Assembly (NCBI GenBank): GCA_048465415.1 | Contig: DBFWLO010000026.1 | Location: forward strand, 1-64,000 | Direction of reading: 5' to 3' | DNA from: Scatosoma sp048465415 | Lineage (GTDB): Bacteria > Bacillota > Clostridia > Christensenellales > Borkfalkiaceae | Length of the DNA: 64,000 nt | Translations under genes and position numbers: made by a program | Part shown: one piece after another, positions 1 to 8,845 of the stretch | Numbering within the stretch: the first letter of the stretch is position 1 | Layout of the letters: the number at the start of each line of letters is the position of its first letter | Notes under the pieces: model-generated | Database searches by the model: none | Seen by the model: only the letters and a program-made list of their open reading frames with translations | What the model was told of the DNA's origin: nothing

Positions 1-28
1 GGAATTTTCCGCCCGCCGCCCCGTTTAT

Positions 29-865
29 TTACGATCGTATATATTCTCCGATGACGTCGGAAAGCGCCGCCAGCCGCGCCGGCGAGAGCGTTTCCCCGCG
101 CGCTTTTTCGCCCACGCCCGCTTTCAAAAGGATCTCCTTCGCCGTCTCCCGGGAAAACCCGAAACTGTTCACGAGATTGTTTTCGAGCGTTTTGCGGCGG
201 TTCAAAAACGCGCACCTCACCGTGTCGCGATACGTCTTTTCGCTCTTTACGGGCAGCCGCCCCCGCTCGAAATCGATCTTCACCACCGCCGAATCCACAT
301 TGGGGCGGGGATAAAAAAGATTCCTCGACACCCGCTTGACGATCGACGCGCGGCCTTTCAAGGCGATCGCCGCCGTGATCGCGCCGTACTGCGGGGTGTC
401 TTCCTTCGCGCAGAACCTTTCCGCAACCTCTTCCTGCACCATGATCGAAAGCCCTTTCGCGCGCTCGCTCTCTTCGAGCAGTTTGGCGACGAGGGGCGTC
501 GTGATGTAGTAGGGCAGGTTGGCGACGACCAGGTAATCGCCGATCTCCTTTTCGAATGCTTTGAGATCGAGCTTATGGAAATCGCGGAAGATCACTTCCA
601 CGTTTTCGAGTCCTTGCAGCGTCTCCGCGAGCACCGGCTGCAACTCTTTATCGACGTCGAACGCATACACTTTTTTCGCCTGTTCCGCGAGCGCGCGCGT
701 CAGCGTGCCCGCGCCGCAGCCGATCTCCACGACGGTATCTTCCTTCGTAACGCCCGAAGCCGCCACGATCGATTTTAAAAGATTCGTATCGGAAATGAAG
801 TTCTGTCCGAACTGTTTTTTGAAGCGGAAACCGTATTTCGTCAGGATCGCGCGCAAGTCTTCCAT
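29..865 (-). CDS. rsmA: 16S rRNA dimethyladenosine transferase RsmA (KsgA)
   Basis: Transfers four methyl groups from SAM to the two adjacent adenines near the 3' end of 16S rRNA, late in 30S assembly. The 278-residue protein has the family's length. Residues 20-24 give the N-terminal GQNFI motif, EIGCGAG at 47-53 is the SAM-binding loop, and NLPYYIT at 116-122 is the catalytic N-terminal-domain signature. I choose the ATG at 865 because GGAGG lies just upstream; an in-frame ATG at 904 would overlap the preceding gene. It is the last gene of a leftward metG-tatD-radical SAM-small gene-rsmA run. The RNase M5 gene often found before rsmA is not here. Identity is secure. Confidence 0.97.
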   Translation of the reverse strand: MEDLRAILTKYGFRFKKQFGQNFISDTNLLKSIVAASGVTKEDTVVEIGCGAGTLTRALAEQAKKVYAFDVDKELQPVLAETLQGLENVEVIFRDFHKLDLKAFEKEIGDYLVVANLPYYITTPLVAKLLEESERAKGLSIMVQEEVAERFCAKEDTPQYGAITAAIALKGRASIVKRVSRNLFYPRPNVDSAVVKIDFERGRLPVKSEKTYRDTVRCAFLNRRKTLENNLVNSFGFSRETAKEILLKAGVGEKARGETLSPARLAALSDVIGEYIRS

Positions 866-881
866 AAGCCCTTCCTCCGAT

Positions 882-1117
882 TCAAATTTTTGCCGCCGCG
901 ACATACTCGGCGACGAGAAAGAAATTCGTCAGATCTTTCTCGTCGAGGCCGCGGTAGACGAACAGCTCGTCAAAGAGCCGGCGGACGGGATAACGTCTGC
1001 CAGGTAAGCGGCGAGCGCTTCCCCGCTTTGGCGGTTGGGACGCAATTTCCCCCGATACTCTTCAAAGATCTTTTTCCATTCGGCGATCTCTTTCGCCGTC
1101 GCTTGTTGGGTGCGCAT
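882..1117 (-). pseudogene. Small unidentified gene with a frameshift
   Basis: A small gene fills the gap between the radical SAM gene and rsmA. From the ATG at 1117 the frame reads sensibly for about 40 residues (MRTQQATAKEIAEWKKIFEE and onward to EALAAYL), then turns into a Ser/Thr/Ala-rich tail ending at 929. In the neighbouring frame the sequence continues convincingly as RRLFDELFVYRGLDEKDL and ends in EYVAAAKI with a stop at 882, just before the rsmA ribosome-binding site. One base missing near 998-1005 would join the halves into a protein of about 78 residues. I do not recognise the family. This is either a pseudogene or a sequencing or assembly error. Confidence 0.6.
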
Positions 1118-1129
1118 AGGCGACTCTTC

Positions 1130-1999
1130 TCAGGAATCCGCGATGTAGGCGCGGACGCGCAGGGGAATTCCCACGCTGTCGGCGACGCGTTTGCAGGCCG
1201 CCACCTCTTCCTCGCCGATGCAGTCCACCACCGAGAACCAGCACTCGATGCCGTTCTTTTTACAAAGCCGCGCGAAATCGAGCATCGCCGTATATCCGGC
1301 CTCGCCGAACATCGAACGGCAGATGGGCTGATATTTTTCCGCGCTCGACGCGTTGAGGGAGATGTTGATCTTGTCTATCTTCCCTTTGAGTTCCCCCGTG
1401 ACGTCCCGTTTATTGATAAGATTGCCCTGACCGTTGGTGTTGAGCCGCATCACGCCTCCTTTGGAGTGCACATAATCGGCCACCGCGATCATTTCCGCGA
1501 TCTTATAGGTAGGCTCGCCGAAGCCGCAGAACACCACTTCCTTGAATTTGGAGAGCTCCCCCATGCCGTTTATCGCCGCGATCACCTTTTCCGGCGTGGG
1601 ATCGCCGTGGCGAAGCCATAGATAATTCCCGTAATAGCTCGCGCGCTCGTTGCGCACGCAGAACAGACAGCCGTTGGAACAACGGTTGGTGAGGTTGACG
1701 TACAAATTCCCGTCGAGCGCATAGACGTAAGTATCCTTGCGGTTCGGCTCGGCGTTGTTCTTATCCCTGCCCCCGTTGTTTTGCGGTTTTTCGCGGCCGC
1801 CGCGTTCGTTTTTGCGGTTGTTGTTATTTTGTGGAGTGGTATTGTTATTAAAATTTTTCGGACGGAATTCTCTGCCGCCGCGCTCGCCGGCAGGCTTTGC
1901 CTGTCCCTTGCCGCCGTTCGCGGCACCCGCCGCGTTGCCGCCCGGGGCCGGGCGGTTGTTTCTTTCGTTGTTCCGGTCGTTATTTTTTTCGTTTCTCAT
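1130..1999 (-). CDS. TatD-linked radical SAM protein
   Basis: A radical SAM enzyme of the type repeatedly found beside tatD; the substrate is unknown. Cysteines 107, 111 and 114 form the CxxxCxxC motif that binds the 4Fe-4S cluster, and GFGEPT at 159-164 is the SAM-contacting motif. The first 88 residues are unusual: low-complexity sequence made almost entirely of Asn, Arg, Gly and Lys, with RGG-like runs, followed by an ordinary catalytic domain. The start lies 7 bases after the tatD stop, so the genes are probably co-transcribed. The N-terminal tail may be a disordered RNA- or protein-binding extension. The radical SAM assignment is firm; the function is open. Confidence 0.85.
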   Translation of the reverse strand: MRNEKNNDRNNERNNRPAPGGNAAGAANGGKGQAKPAGERGGREFRPKNFNNNTTPQNNNNRKNERGGREKPQNNGGRDKNNAEPNRKDTYVYALDGNLYVNLTNRCSNGCLFCVRNERASYYGNYLWLRHGDPTPEKVIAAINGMGELSKFKEVVFCGFGEPTYKIAEMIAVADYVHSKGGVMRLNTNGQGNLINKRDVTGELKGKIDKINISLNASSAEKYQPICRSMFGEAGYTAMLDFARLCKKNGIECWFSVVDCIGEEEVAACKRVADSVGIPLRVRAYIADS

Positions 2000-2005
2000 G
2001 ATGGT

Positions 2006-2794
2006 TTATGCTTTCAGCCTGAAAAACAGCCGTTCCGCGTTTCCGGAAATGCGTTTTTCAAGCTCCTCCTCCTTTTCTTCGCGGAGTACCGCTAAATTTT
2101 CGACGACGTATCGGATATTTTCGGGCTCGTTGGGAAATACGCCGCACAGGGGCACGGGCGTGAGATAGGGGCTGTCCGTCTCCGACAGAATCCGTTCCGC
2201 GGGCACCCTGCGAGCGCTCTCTTTCACCTTGCGCGCGCTTTCGTAAGTGGACGTGCCGCCGAAGGAAAAATAAAATCCCAAGTCCGCGAAATCTTTTACC
2301 AGCTCCGCCGCGTACGAATAGCAGTGCAAAAGCCCGCCCCGTTTCAAAAGCGCGCGGTTGGCGCGCAGCAGTTCCAGCGTATCCGCCGCCGCGTCCCGGC
2401 TGTGCACGACGACGGGCAGCCCCGCCTCGTCGGCCAGAGCGAGCTGCGCCGCGAACAGCTCCTTTTGAAACTCGCGGGCGGGATTGTCGGGATAGTGATA
2501 ATCGAGCCCGATCTCGCCCACCGCGACGCACTTTTCGTTTTGCGTCAGCTTGCGGATTTTATCGAGATCTCCTTCGCGGTATTTGCCGAGCTCCTGCGGC
2601 TGGAATCCCGCGCAGAAATATACGCCTTTTTCCCGCGCGGCGAGCTCCGCCGCCAGACGCGAGGAGTCGAGATCATAGCCCGCGCAGATCATGCGCGTCA
2701 CGCCCGCATTCCTCGCTCTGCCGAGCACGGCCGTAAGTCCGCCGACGGCGTCGTATTTTTTGTCTGTCAGATGACAGTGCACGTCGATCAACAT
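2006..2794 (-). CDS. tatD: TatD family metal-dependent hydrolase (deoxyribonuclease)
   Basis: A TIM-barrel metallohydrolase of the TatD/YcfH family, for which 3'-5' exonuclease activity on DNA has been reported. The 262 residues match the usual length. HCH at residues 6-8 gives the first metal ligands, Glu94 in GEIGLD is the bridging ligand, a histidine sits in VVHSRDA, and the final aspartate is in SETDSPYLTP. It lies between metG and the radical SAM gene, 23 bases after metG, which is the common Firmicutes order metG-tatD. The ribosome-binding site is weak (AAGGGA), so translation may be coupled to metG. Confidence 0.93.
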   Translation of the reverse strand: MLIDVHCHLTDKKYDAVGGLTAVLGRARNAGVTRMICAGYDLDSSRLAAELAAREKGVYFCAGFQPQELGKYREGDLDKIRKLTQNEKCVAVGEIGLDYHYPDNPAREFQKELFAAQLALADEAGLPVVVHSRDAAADTLELLRANRALLKRGGLLHCYSYAAELVKDFADLGFYFSFGGTSTYESARKVKESARRVPAERILSETDSPYLTPVPLCGVFPNEPENIRYVVENLAVLREEKEEELEKRISGNAERLFFRLKA

Positions 2795-2817
2795 ATCTTA
2801 AAATCCCTTCCGGCGGT

Positions 2818-4803
2818 TCAGCGAATGGAAGCGCCGTCTTTGAGTTCCGCTTTGTCGGAGACGACGAGAGAAAGGGTGCCGTCCTCGTCCTCCGCCGCCA
2901 AAATCATGCCTTCCGAAAGGATTCCGCAGAGCTTGACGGGCTTTAAATTGGTGACGAACACCACCTTTTTCCCGATCATTTCCTCGGGCGTGTAGTGCCT
3001 GGCGATCCCCGACACCACCGAACGCGTCACGTCGCCGAATTTCACCGTCTCGTGTAAGAGTTTGGAGGACTTGGGCACCTTCTCGCAGGCGACGATCTCC
3101 CCCACCTGCAAGCGCACCTTCGCAAAATCGTCGATAGAGATTTCGCTCGCCTCTTCCTCTGCCGGGGCGCTTTCTTTCGCCGGGGTTTTGTCCGCGCCGC
3201 CCGCCGCGGCCGTTTCCGCCAGCTGCGCCGCGCGGATCTTTTCGATCTCCGGTTCCAAAGCCTTGAAATCGAGCCGCGCGAACAGCGCGGGCAGGGAAGA
3301 GACCGAAACCTCGTCTTTGAGTCCGAATCTGCCGCACTCGTCGAGGCTTCTTTCCCCGCCGCCGAACGCCGAAAGGATCTTCGCGGAAGTTTCGGGCATA
3401 AAACTGCTTAAAAGAGAGGCGCCGATCTGCACGGCTTCGGCGAGGTTATAGAGCACGTCGTTGAGACGCGCTTTTTTCGACTCGTCTTTGGCGAGCGACC
3501 AGGGCAGGGTTTCGTCGACGTATTTATTCGCCCGACGAAACAGCGCGAAAATTTCCGCGAGCGCGTCCGCGATATGCAAAGAATCCGCTTTCGCTTTCAC
3601 TTTGGAAACGGCGCCCGTCACCGTCTTTTTGAACTCGGCGTCCGGTTCTTCCTCGGGCGCGAGGGAGCGGGAAACGGCGCCGCCGAAATATTTGCCGATC
3701 ATCGCCACGGTACGGCTGACGAGATTGCCCAGAACGTTGGCGAGATCGGCGTTATAGCGTTCCGTCACCAACTCCCAGGAGATCTGCCCGTCGTTGTCGA
3801 AGGGCATTTCGCGGAGCACGAAATAGCGCACCGCGTCCACCCCGAAGAGCCGCGCGAGGTCGTCCGCATAGATGACGTTGCCTTTGGATTTGGACATCTT
3901 TCCGTCCCCTTGCAGCAGCCACGGGTGGCCGAAAATCCGCTCGGGCAGCGGCTCGCCGAGCGCCATGAGGAAAATCGGCCAGTAGATCGTATGGAAACGA
4001 ATGATGTCCTTGCCGATCAGGTGCAGATCGGCAGGCCAGTACTTTTTATAATTTCCGCCGTGATTTCCCGCCGCGTCGAAGCCGAGGCCGGTGATATAGT
4101 TGGCGAGCGCGTCCAGCCAGACGTAGACGACGTGCTTTTTATCGAACTCCACGGGGATCCCCCAGGTGAAGGAGGTGCGCGACACGCACAGATCCTGCAA
4201 GCCTTTCAGGAGGAAATTATTCATGATCTCGTTCTTGCGGGAGACGGGCTGAATAAATTCGGGATGGGCGTTGATATGCTCGATGAGCCGGTCGGCGTAC
4301 TTGCCCATTTTGAAAAAGTAGGCCTCTTCCTTAGCGGGCTTTACCTCCCGGCCGCAGTCCGGGCATTTGCCGTCCGCGAGCTGGCTCTCCGTCCAGAAGG
4401 ATTCGCAGGGCGTGCAGTACAGCCCCTCGTAATATCCCTTATAAATATCCCCCTGATCGTAGAATTTTTTGAAGATCTGCGCGACTTGTTTTTCGTGATA
4501 TTCGTCGGTGGTGCGGATAAACTTATCGTAGGAAGCGCCCATGAGATCCCAGATCCCTTTGATCTCGCCCGCCACTTTATCCACATACTGTTTGGGCGTG
4601 ACGCCCGCGGCTTTCGCTTTATCCTCTATTTTCTGGCCGTGTTCGTCCGTGCCCGTCTGAAAAAATACGTCGAAGCCTTCCTTGCGTTTGAAGCGCGCGA
4701 TCGCGTCCGCGAGCACCGCTTCGTAGGTGTTGCCGATATGCGGTTTGCCCGACGTGTAGGTAATGGCCGTCGTGATATAAAATTTCTCTTTCTCCTGCTG
4801 CAT
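2818..4803 (-). CDS. metG: Methionyl-tRNA synthetase
   Basis: Charges tRNA-Met with methionine. The 661-residue protein has the complete long form: HIGN at residues 22-25, a cysteine zinc knuckle near residue 130 (CTPC then CPDC), KMSKS near residue 300, an anticodon-binding helical domain, and a C-terminal tRNA-binding OB domain from about residue 560. A Lys/Ala/Glu-rich linker precedes the OB domain. The start has a clear GGAG ribosome-binding site. It is the first gene of the leftward operon ending in rsmA, with its own promoter at 4856-4884 and no T-box. Confidence 0.98.
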   Translation of the reverse strand: MQQEKEKFYITTAITYTSGKPHIGNTYEAVLADAIARFKRKEGFDVFFQTGTDEHGQKIEDKAKAAGVTPKQYVDKVAGEIKGIWDLMGASYDKFIRTTDEYHEKQVAQIFKKFYDQGDIYKGYYEGLYCTPCESFWTESQLADGKCPDCGREVKPAKEEAYFFKMGKYADRLIEHINAHPEFIQPVSRKNEIMNNFLLKGLQDLCVSRTSFTWGIPVEFDKKHVVYVWLDALANYITGLGFDAAGNHGGNYKKYWPADLHLIGKDIIRFHTIYWPIFLMALGEPLPERIFGHPWLLQGDGKMSKSKGNVIYADDLARLFGVDAVRYFVLREMPFDNDGQISWELVTERYNADLANVLGNLVSRTVAMIGKYFGGAVSRSLAPEEEPDAEFKKTVTGAVSKVKAKADSLHIADALAEIFALFRRANKYVDETLPWSLAKDESKKARLNDVLYNLAEAVQIGASLLSSFMPETSAKILSAFGGGERSLDECGRFGLKDEVSVSSLPALFARLDFKALEPEIEKIRAAQLAETAAAGGADKTPAKESAPAEEEASEISIDDFAKVRLQVGEIVACEKVPKSSKLLHETVKFGDVTRSVVSGIARHYTPEEMIGKKVVFVTNLKPVKLCGILSEGMILAAEDEDGTLSLVVSDKAELKDGASIR

Positions 4804-4855
4804 AGTCCGTCTTTCTCCTTGCCCGGAAATTCCCGATTCTTTGTTATACGGAAAT

Positions 4856-4884
4856 ATTATACACCATTTGCCGCCAAATGTAAA
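4856..4884 (-). promoter_or_regulatory. metG promoter
   Basis: On the minus strand, TTTACA (4879-4884), a 17-base spacer and TATAAT (4856-4861) form a near-consensus housekeeping promoter about 50 bases upstream of metG. It is divergent from the spmA promoter, about 55 bases away. Confidence 0.8.
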
Positions 4885-4938
4885 TTACTTTTGCGCCTTT
4901 TTGCGCGTTCCGCGCGTCATGTTTGCGCGGACAAGGGC

Positions 4939-4947
4939 ATATAATAG
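4939..4947 (+). promoter_or_regulatory. Sporulation-type -10 element of spmA
   Basis: CATATAATA lies only 4 bases before the spmA ATG. It fits CATANNNTA, the -10 of the mother-cell sigma factors E and K, and no housekeeping -35 sits 17 bases upstream. Transcription would start at or next to the ATG, so the message looks leaderless. The sigma-factor assignment is inferred. Confidence 0.45.
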
Positions 4948-4951
4948 GGGT

Positions 4952-5581
4952 ATGAATGCTGTTTTCGCCGCTATTTTCATTCTTTCGGGGGCCGTGCTCC
5001 TGATCCTCGATCCCGCGGGATTCCTGCCCGCGCTGCTCGACGGCGCGACCAAAAGCGCGACTTTATGCGTCGCGCTTCTCGCCTCGTACGCCGCCTGGCT
5101 GGGGCTCATGCGGCTTTGGGAGGAAAGCGGCGTCGCGCGCGGGATCTCCAAAATTTTAAAGCCGCTTTGCAAAAAGTTATTCAAAACCGACGACGAGGAA
5201 GCGCTCTCCGCGATCGGCATGAACCTCTCCACCAATCTTTTAGGGATCGGCGGCGCGGCCACGCCGTACGGGATCCGCGCGGCCACGCTGCTCGAAAAAA
5301 ACAAAAACGCGCACTATTCCTCTTCCATGCTCTTCGTCGTCAACGCCACCTCCTTACAGCTCATTCCCACTTCCGTCGTCGCCCTGCGCATCGCTGCCGG
5401 CAGCGCCGCTGCGGCCGACATCATTCTCCCCACCATGCTCGCCACCGCGTTCTCCACCCTGCTCGGCGTTCTGCTCGTCAAAATTTTTATCCGCACCGGC
5501 GAACGGAAGCAAAAAACGAAGAAGCGGGAGAAAAAGGGTTTCTTCCCTCTTAAAAAACAAATATCACGGGGGCGGGAGTGA
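4952..5581 (+). CDS. spmA: Spore maturation protein A
   Basis: An integral membrane protein of the nucleoside-recognition/Gate family, needed in Bacillus for normal spore core dehydration. The 209 residues hold several hydrophobic segments and the conserved NLLGIGGAATPYGI stretch near residue 95, ending in a basic Lys/Arg-rich tail. I chose the ATG at 4952; a longer frame opening at 4841 would overlap the divergent metG promoter. No Shine-Dalgarno sequence fits the six bases between the -10 and the ATG. The gene is followed 4 bases later by spmB, the usual pair, and supports an endospore former. Confidence 0.93.
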   Translation: MNAVFAAIFILSGAVLLILDPAGFLPALLDGATKSATLCVALLASYAAWLGLMRLWEESGVARGISKILKPLCKKLFKTDDEEALSAIGMNLSTNLLGIGGAATPYGIRAATLLEKNKNAHYSSSMLFVVNATSLQLIPTSVVALRIAAGSAAAADIILPTMLATAFSTLLGVLLVKIFIRTGERKQKTKKREKKGFFPLKKQISRGRE

Positions 5582-5585
5582 GACC

Positions 5586-6098
5586 ATGAAATTTTTCACA
5601 CTCATCATTCCCCTCATTTTCCTCGTCTCCTTTATTTTCGCCGTCGTCAAAAAAGTCCGGGTTTACGACAGCTTCACCGAAGGCGTCAAGGGCGCCCTCC
5701 CCCTCGTCATGTCCATATTTCCCTACATCGCCGCGGTGATGATGGTGACCAAGCTCTTCGAGGTGAGCGGGCTGGAAGCCAAGCTCGTGCAGCTTTTGGC
5801 GCCCCTCTTCAAAGGCCTGGGGATCCCCGAGGAGATCGCCCGGCTCGTGCTCATCAAACCGCTTTCGGGCAACGGCTCCACCGCCGTGCTCTCGGATATT
5901 CTCACCCGTTACGGCGCCGACAGCTACGCCGCGCGCTGCGCCTGCGTCGCCTACGGCTCCTCCGAGACCGTTTTCTACATAGGCGCGGTGTACTTTTCCG
6001 AAGTCAAACACAAAAAATTCACCGGCGCCCTCGTCATCTCCCTCCTCTCCTATTTCGCTTCCGTCGTCTTATGCTGCCTGCTCTGCAAAATCATGTAA
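5586..6098 (+). CDS. spmB: Spore maturation protein B
   Basis: Partner membrane protein of SpmA, of the same Gate-domain family. The 170 residues include an N-terminal membrane helix and the conserved LIKPLSGNGSTAVLSDI segment near residue 100, followed by YGSSETVFY, both hallmarks of SpmB. It starts 4 bases after the spmA stop and must be co-transcribed with it. Length and motifs are normal. No convincing terminator follows within the AT-rich gap. Confidence 0.94.
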   Translation: MKFFTLIIPLIFLVSFIFAVVKKVRVYDSFTEGVKGALPLVMSIFPYIAAVMMVTKLFEVSGLEAKLVQLLAPLFKGLGIPEEIARLVLIKPLSGNGSTAVLSDILTRYGADSYAARCACVAYGSSETVFYIGAVYFSEVKHKKFTGALVISLLSYFASVVLCCLLCKIM

Positions 6099-6459
6099 CG
6101 ACGTTCTCTCCGACAGCTTGTTTCCTTTTTGTTCATAGTTTACATATATTTTACAATTCATCTCGTCTATTTTGTGAAAAATATGTGAAAATGTTAATTT
6201 TTATCATTTTTTGCCCATTTATAAAAAATTTCGCTCTTTAAAAAAAATTTAGAGAAAATGTTTTACTTTTTTGTCGAAATGTTGTAGAATATACTTGTAA
6301 ATCAAATGAAGGTAGTTTTCAGGAGATTTACCTTAAAATATGCTCATCATTTTCCCCCTTATCATATAGGTAGTCCCCCCGGAGCCGTAAGGCCTCGGGG
6401 GGATTATCCTTAAAGCGTGTATACGGAAATACTTCCCGCAAAATTGCGGGACGTACTTT
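6099..6459. other. AT-rich intergenic region with promoter-like site and hairpin
   Basis: About 360 bases without a convincing gene. A plus-strand promoter-like pair (TTTACT at 6262, 17 bases, TAGAAT at 6285) points toward a strong 13-bp hairpin with a GTAA loop at 6374-6403. A 35-codon frame at 6306-6413 lies between them but has no ribosome-binding site and runs through the hairpin, so I do not call it a gene. The hairpin could instead end the leftward MATE transcript, though it lacks a clear U-run on that side. A small RNA is possible. Confidence 0.35.
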
Positions 6460-7845
6460 TTATAAATTTTTTCCGAGTTGGTTTTCCCGTTTTTTGAGGA
6501 TCTTCGGCAGCATAGCGAAAAAACACACGGTCGTAACGATGCCGGCGGTAATATCCGCGATCCCTTCGCTGTAATATACGCCGGCGGTCCCAAAAGCATA
6601 AGGAAGCGCGAAACAGAGGGGAATGAGCAGAATGACTTTGCGCAGGCAGGCGAGGAAAATGGAAATTTTCGCCTGGTTGAGCGCGACAAAAACGTTCTGC
6701 AACGTCATCTGCGCAAAAAACATAATCGTTCCCATCATAAAGAAGGGGGTATACGTTTTCACGATTTCCATGACCAAGGGCTCCGCGCTGAAAATATATC
6801 CGTAAACCTGCGGAACGGTCAACGATAAAAGCCAGACCGATACGCTGCAACAGAGCGCGATGATCGTGACGATTTTCACGGTTTGCCGGATTCTTTGGGT
6901 ATCCCCGGCGCCGTAGTTATAACTGACGAGGGGCTGTACGCCGGAACCCAGCCCGTTGAGCGGAAGGCAGGTCATCTGCACGGCGGAAAGCATGATCGTC
7001 AGCGCCGCCGTATAATCGCTGTTTCCGCCCGACCAGCGCGTCAAATTGACGTTAAAGACGATTTGAATCGCGCTTTCGGTGGCGGTCATAACGAACGGCG
7101 AAAGACCTAAGAGGAGAATTTTAAAAACTGTTTTTGCCCGAAAAAGAAAATATTTGGGCCGGAACCGAAAGGACGATTTTTTGCGGAAAAAGAACGCCGT
7201 TACCCAGACGGCGGAAACGCCTTGGGAAAGGATCGTGGCGAGAGCCGCGCCGCGCACGCCCAGATCGAATACGTAAATAAAGAGCGGATCCAGCGCAATG
7301 TTGAGCGCCGCGCCGATGACCACCGTAAGCATAGACGTGAAACTATACCCCTGCGCGGTAATAAACGGGTTTAATCCCAGAGAAAACATCACAAAGATCG
7401 TGCCGATTCCGTAAATAAACAAGTATTCCGAGGCGTAACGGAAACTTGAATCGGGCGCACCGAAGAGCCGGACGAGAGAGTCGCCGCACGTGAGCACGAC
7501 GACGGTGAGAACCATTCCGAAGAATGTGAGCAATACCGCGCCCGCGTTAAAAACTTTGTTCGCTTCTTCCTTCCGGTTTTCCCCCAAAAAAATACTCGCC
7601 AGCGGCGCGCCGCCCATTCCGACTAAACTGCTGAACGCGCTGACGATGAGGGTGATCGGAAATGCGACGCCCAGCCCCGCCAACGCGTCGGTTCCCGTTC
7701 CTTCCATTCCGCCGACGTACATACGATCGACGAGGTTATAGAGGAGATTGATGACTTGCGCGACCACGGCGGGAACGGCAAGTTTCACGATCAGTTTTCC
7801 CACGGGATCCCGCCCGAGGTCGAGCTCTTTTCTTTTTGCAGACAT
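6460..7845 (-). CDS. MATE family multidrug/cation antiporter
   Basis: A 461-residue polytopic membrane protein of the MATE exporter family, which moves drugs or metabolites out in exchange for Na+ or H+. The start GRDPVGKLIVKLAVPAVVAQ followed by LLYNLVDRMYVGG is the typical first-helix signature of MatE domains. The pattern repeats in the second half (SPFVMTATESAIQIVFN), giving the expected two six-helix bundles. It appears to be monocistronic. The substrate cannot be read from the sequence. The neighbouring GH43-like gene is co-oriented but separated by 84 bases. Confidence 0.93.
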   Translation of the reverse strand: MSAKRKELDLGRDPVGKLIVKLAVPAVVAQVINLLYNLVDRMYVGGMEGTGTDALAGLGVAFPITLIVSAFSSLVGMGGAPLASIFLGENRKEEANKVFNAGAVLLTFFGMVLTVVVLTCGDSLVRLFGAPDSSFRYASEYLFIYGIGTIFVMFSLGLNPFITAQGYSFTSMLTVVIGAALNIALDPLFIYVFDLGVRGAALATILSQGVSAVWVTAFFFRKKSSFRFRPKYFLFRAKTVFKILLLGLSPFVMTATESAIQIVFNVNLTRWSGGNSDYTAALTIMLSAVQMTCLPLNGLGSGVQPLVSYNYGAGDTQRIRQTVKIVTIIALCCSVSVWLLSLTVPQVYGYIFSAEPLVMEIVKTYTPFFMMGTIMFFAQMTLQNVFVALNQAKISIFLACLRKVILLIPLCFALPYAFGTAGVYYSEGIADITAGIVTTVCFFAMLPKILKKRENQLGKNL

Positions 7846-7929
7846 ATTTACATTACCTAACGAATAAGAGAAAAGACGTGACTTCGCGCCACGCCCGACT
7901 CTTCCAAGGAGTAAGCCTTTACCTGTTTT

Positions 7930-8766
7930 TCAGAAGGGCAAAAACACGGCCCGTTCCTCGGGCGGCGTGTTGGGGTGATGAAGGGAGATCCGGCGCACGC
8001 CGCCGAAGTCCTCGAAGAGCATCGCGTGCCCGCCGTCGAAGGCGAACCGGCTGCCCCCGTGCGTCCACTTGCCCGTGAGTCTGTCCGCGGACGCTTCCAA
8101 AACGGCGTATTTGCCGCCCGCCATGCTCGACCAGATCATTTTCAGTTTCCCCTCCTCGCGGAACAAAAAAGGCCCGTCCGTGATCCGGCAATGCTTTTTC
8201 TCCCCCGCGGCGAAAGAATCGACCGCGGGATCGTCGCTCGCTTTAAAAAGCAGGACGACAGGCCCGGCGGGCGCTTTCAGGTCGCGCGTCAACGGCAGGG
8301 CGCACATCTCGCCGTTTTCCGTCTGCACCCATTCGTGGCAGAACACGAGATAAGGCGTGCCGTCCTCCACCCAGAGCGTACCGTCGAGACATTCCCAGTC
8401 CGGGGGCGTGATCGGCGAATCCGTGAGCGGCGCGAAAGGGCCGAGCGGCGTATCGGCGACAAGGATCTGCGTGGCGCGGCGTCTGCCTTCGGCTTTGAAA
8501 CTGCCCAAGAGATAGTATCTGCCCTCGTATTTATGTACCTCGGGCGCCCAGAAATCCCGATCCGACCAAAAACCGATTTTGCCGCCGTCAAAGACGGTGA
8601 ACGGGCCATCGAAAGTTTCAAGGTCGCGGCTCGTATACGCGGAAAAAGTATCGCCCGCGTCCACGCCCTCCCTCAAAGCGGTGGTGCCGTATAAATAGTA
8701 CAGTCCCGCGGCTTTGTCGGGCAGGACGAACGGATCGCGGATACGGATCTCTTCTCTCTTCCACAT
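7930..8766 (-). CDS. Glycoside hydrolase family 43-like protein
   Basis: A five-bladed beta-propeller hydrolase related to arabinanases and xylosidases of family 43. The 278 residues carry IRDPFVL near the N-terminus with Asp11 as probable general base, WAPEVHKYEGRYYLL at 73-87, and ECLDGTLW with Glu125 as candidate general acid. There is no signal peptide, so it should act in the cytoplasm on imported oligosaccharides. The substrate is unknown, and no sugar transporter lies nearby. It is separated from upstream pckG by a strong terminator, so it needs its own promoter. A small hairpin at about 7870-7890 followed by T's may end its transcript. Confidence 0.8.
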   Translation of the reverse strand: MWKREEIRIRDPFVLPDKAAGLYYLYGTTALREGVDAGDTFSAYTSRDLETFDGPFTVFDGGKIGFWSDRDFWAPEVHKYEGRYYLLGSFKAEGRRRATQILVADTPLGPFAPLTDSPITPPDWECLDGTLWVEDGTPYLVFCHEWVQTENGEMCALPLTRDLKAPAGPVVLLFKASDDPAVDSFAAGEKKHCRITDGPFLFREEGKLKMIWSSMAGGKYAVLEASADRLTGKWTHGGSRFAFDGGHAMLFEDFGGVRRISLHHPNTPPEERAVFLPF

Positions 8767-8785
8767 ACTTTCCTCCTACATAAAG

Positions 8786-8820
8786 AAAGCGGAATACATG
8801 TTTTCGTATTCCGCTTTTTT
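8786..8820 (-). terminator. Terminator after pckG
   Basis: A perfect 12-bp stem (AAAGCGGAATAC with its complement) around an 8-base loop lies 26 bases beyond the pckG stop. T-rich sequence flanks it on both strands, so it may work both ways. Confidence 0.8.
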
Positions 8821-8845
8821 AACCTTTCTTTATCCGCTCAAACGA

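Noticed and set aside
6306..6413. 35-codon frame in the spmB-MATE gap
   Set aside because: It lacks a ribosome-binding site and passes through a 13-bp hairpin; codon use is not convincing.
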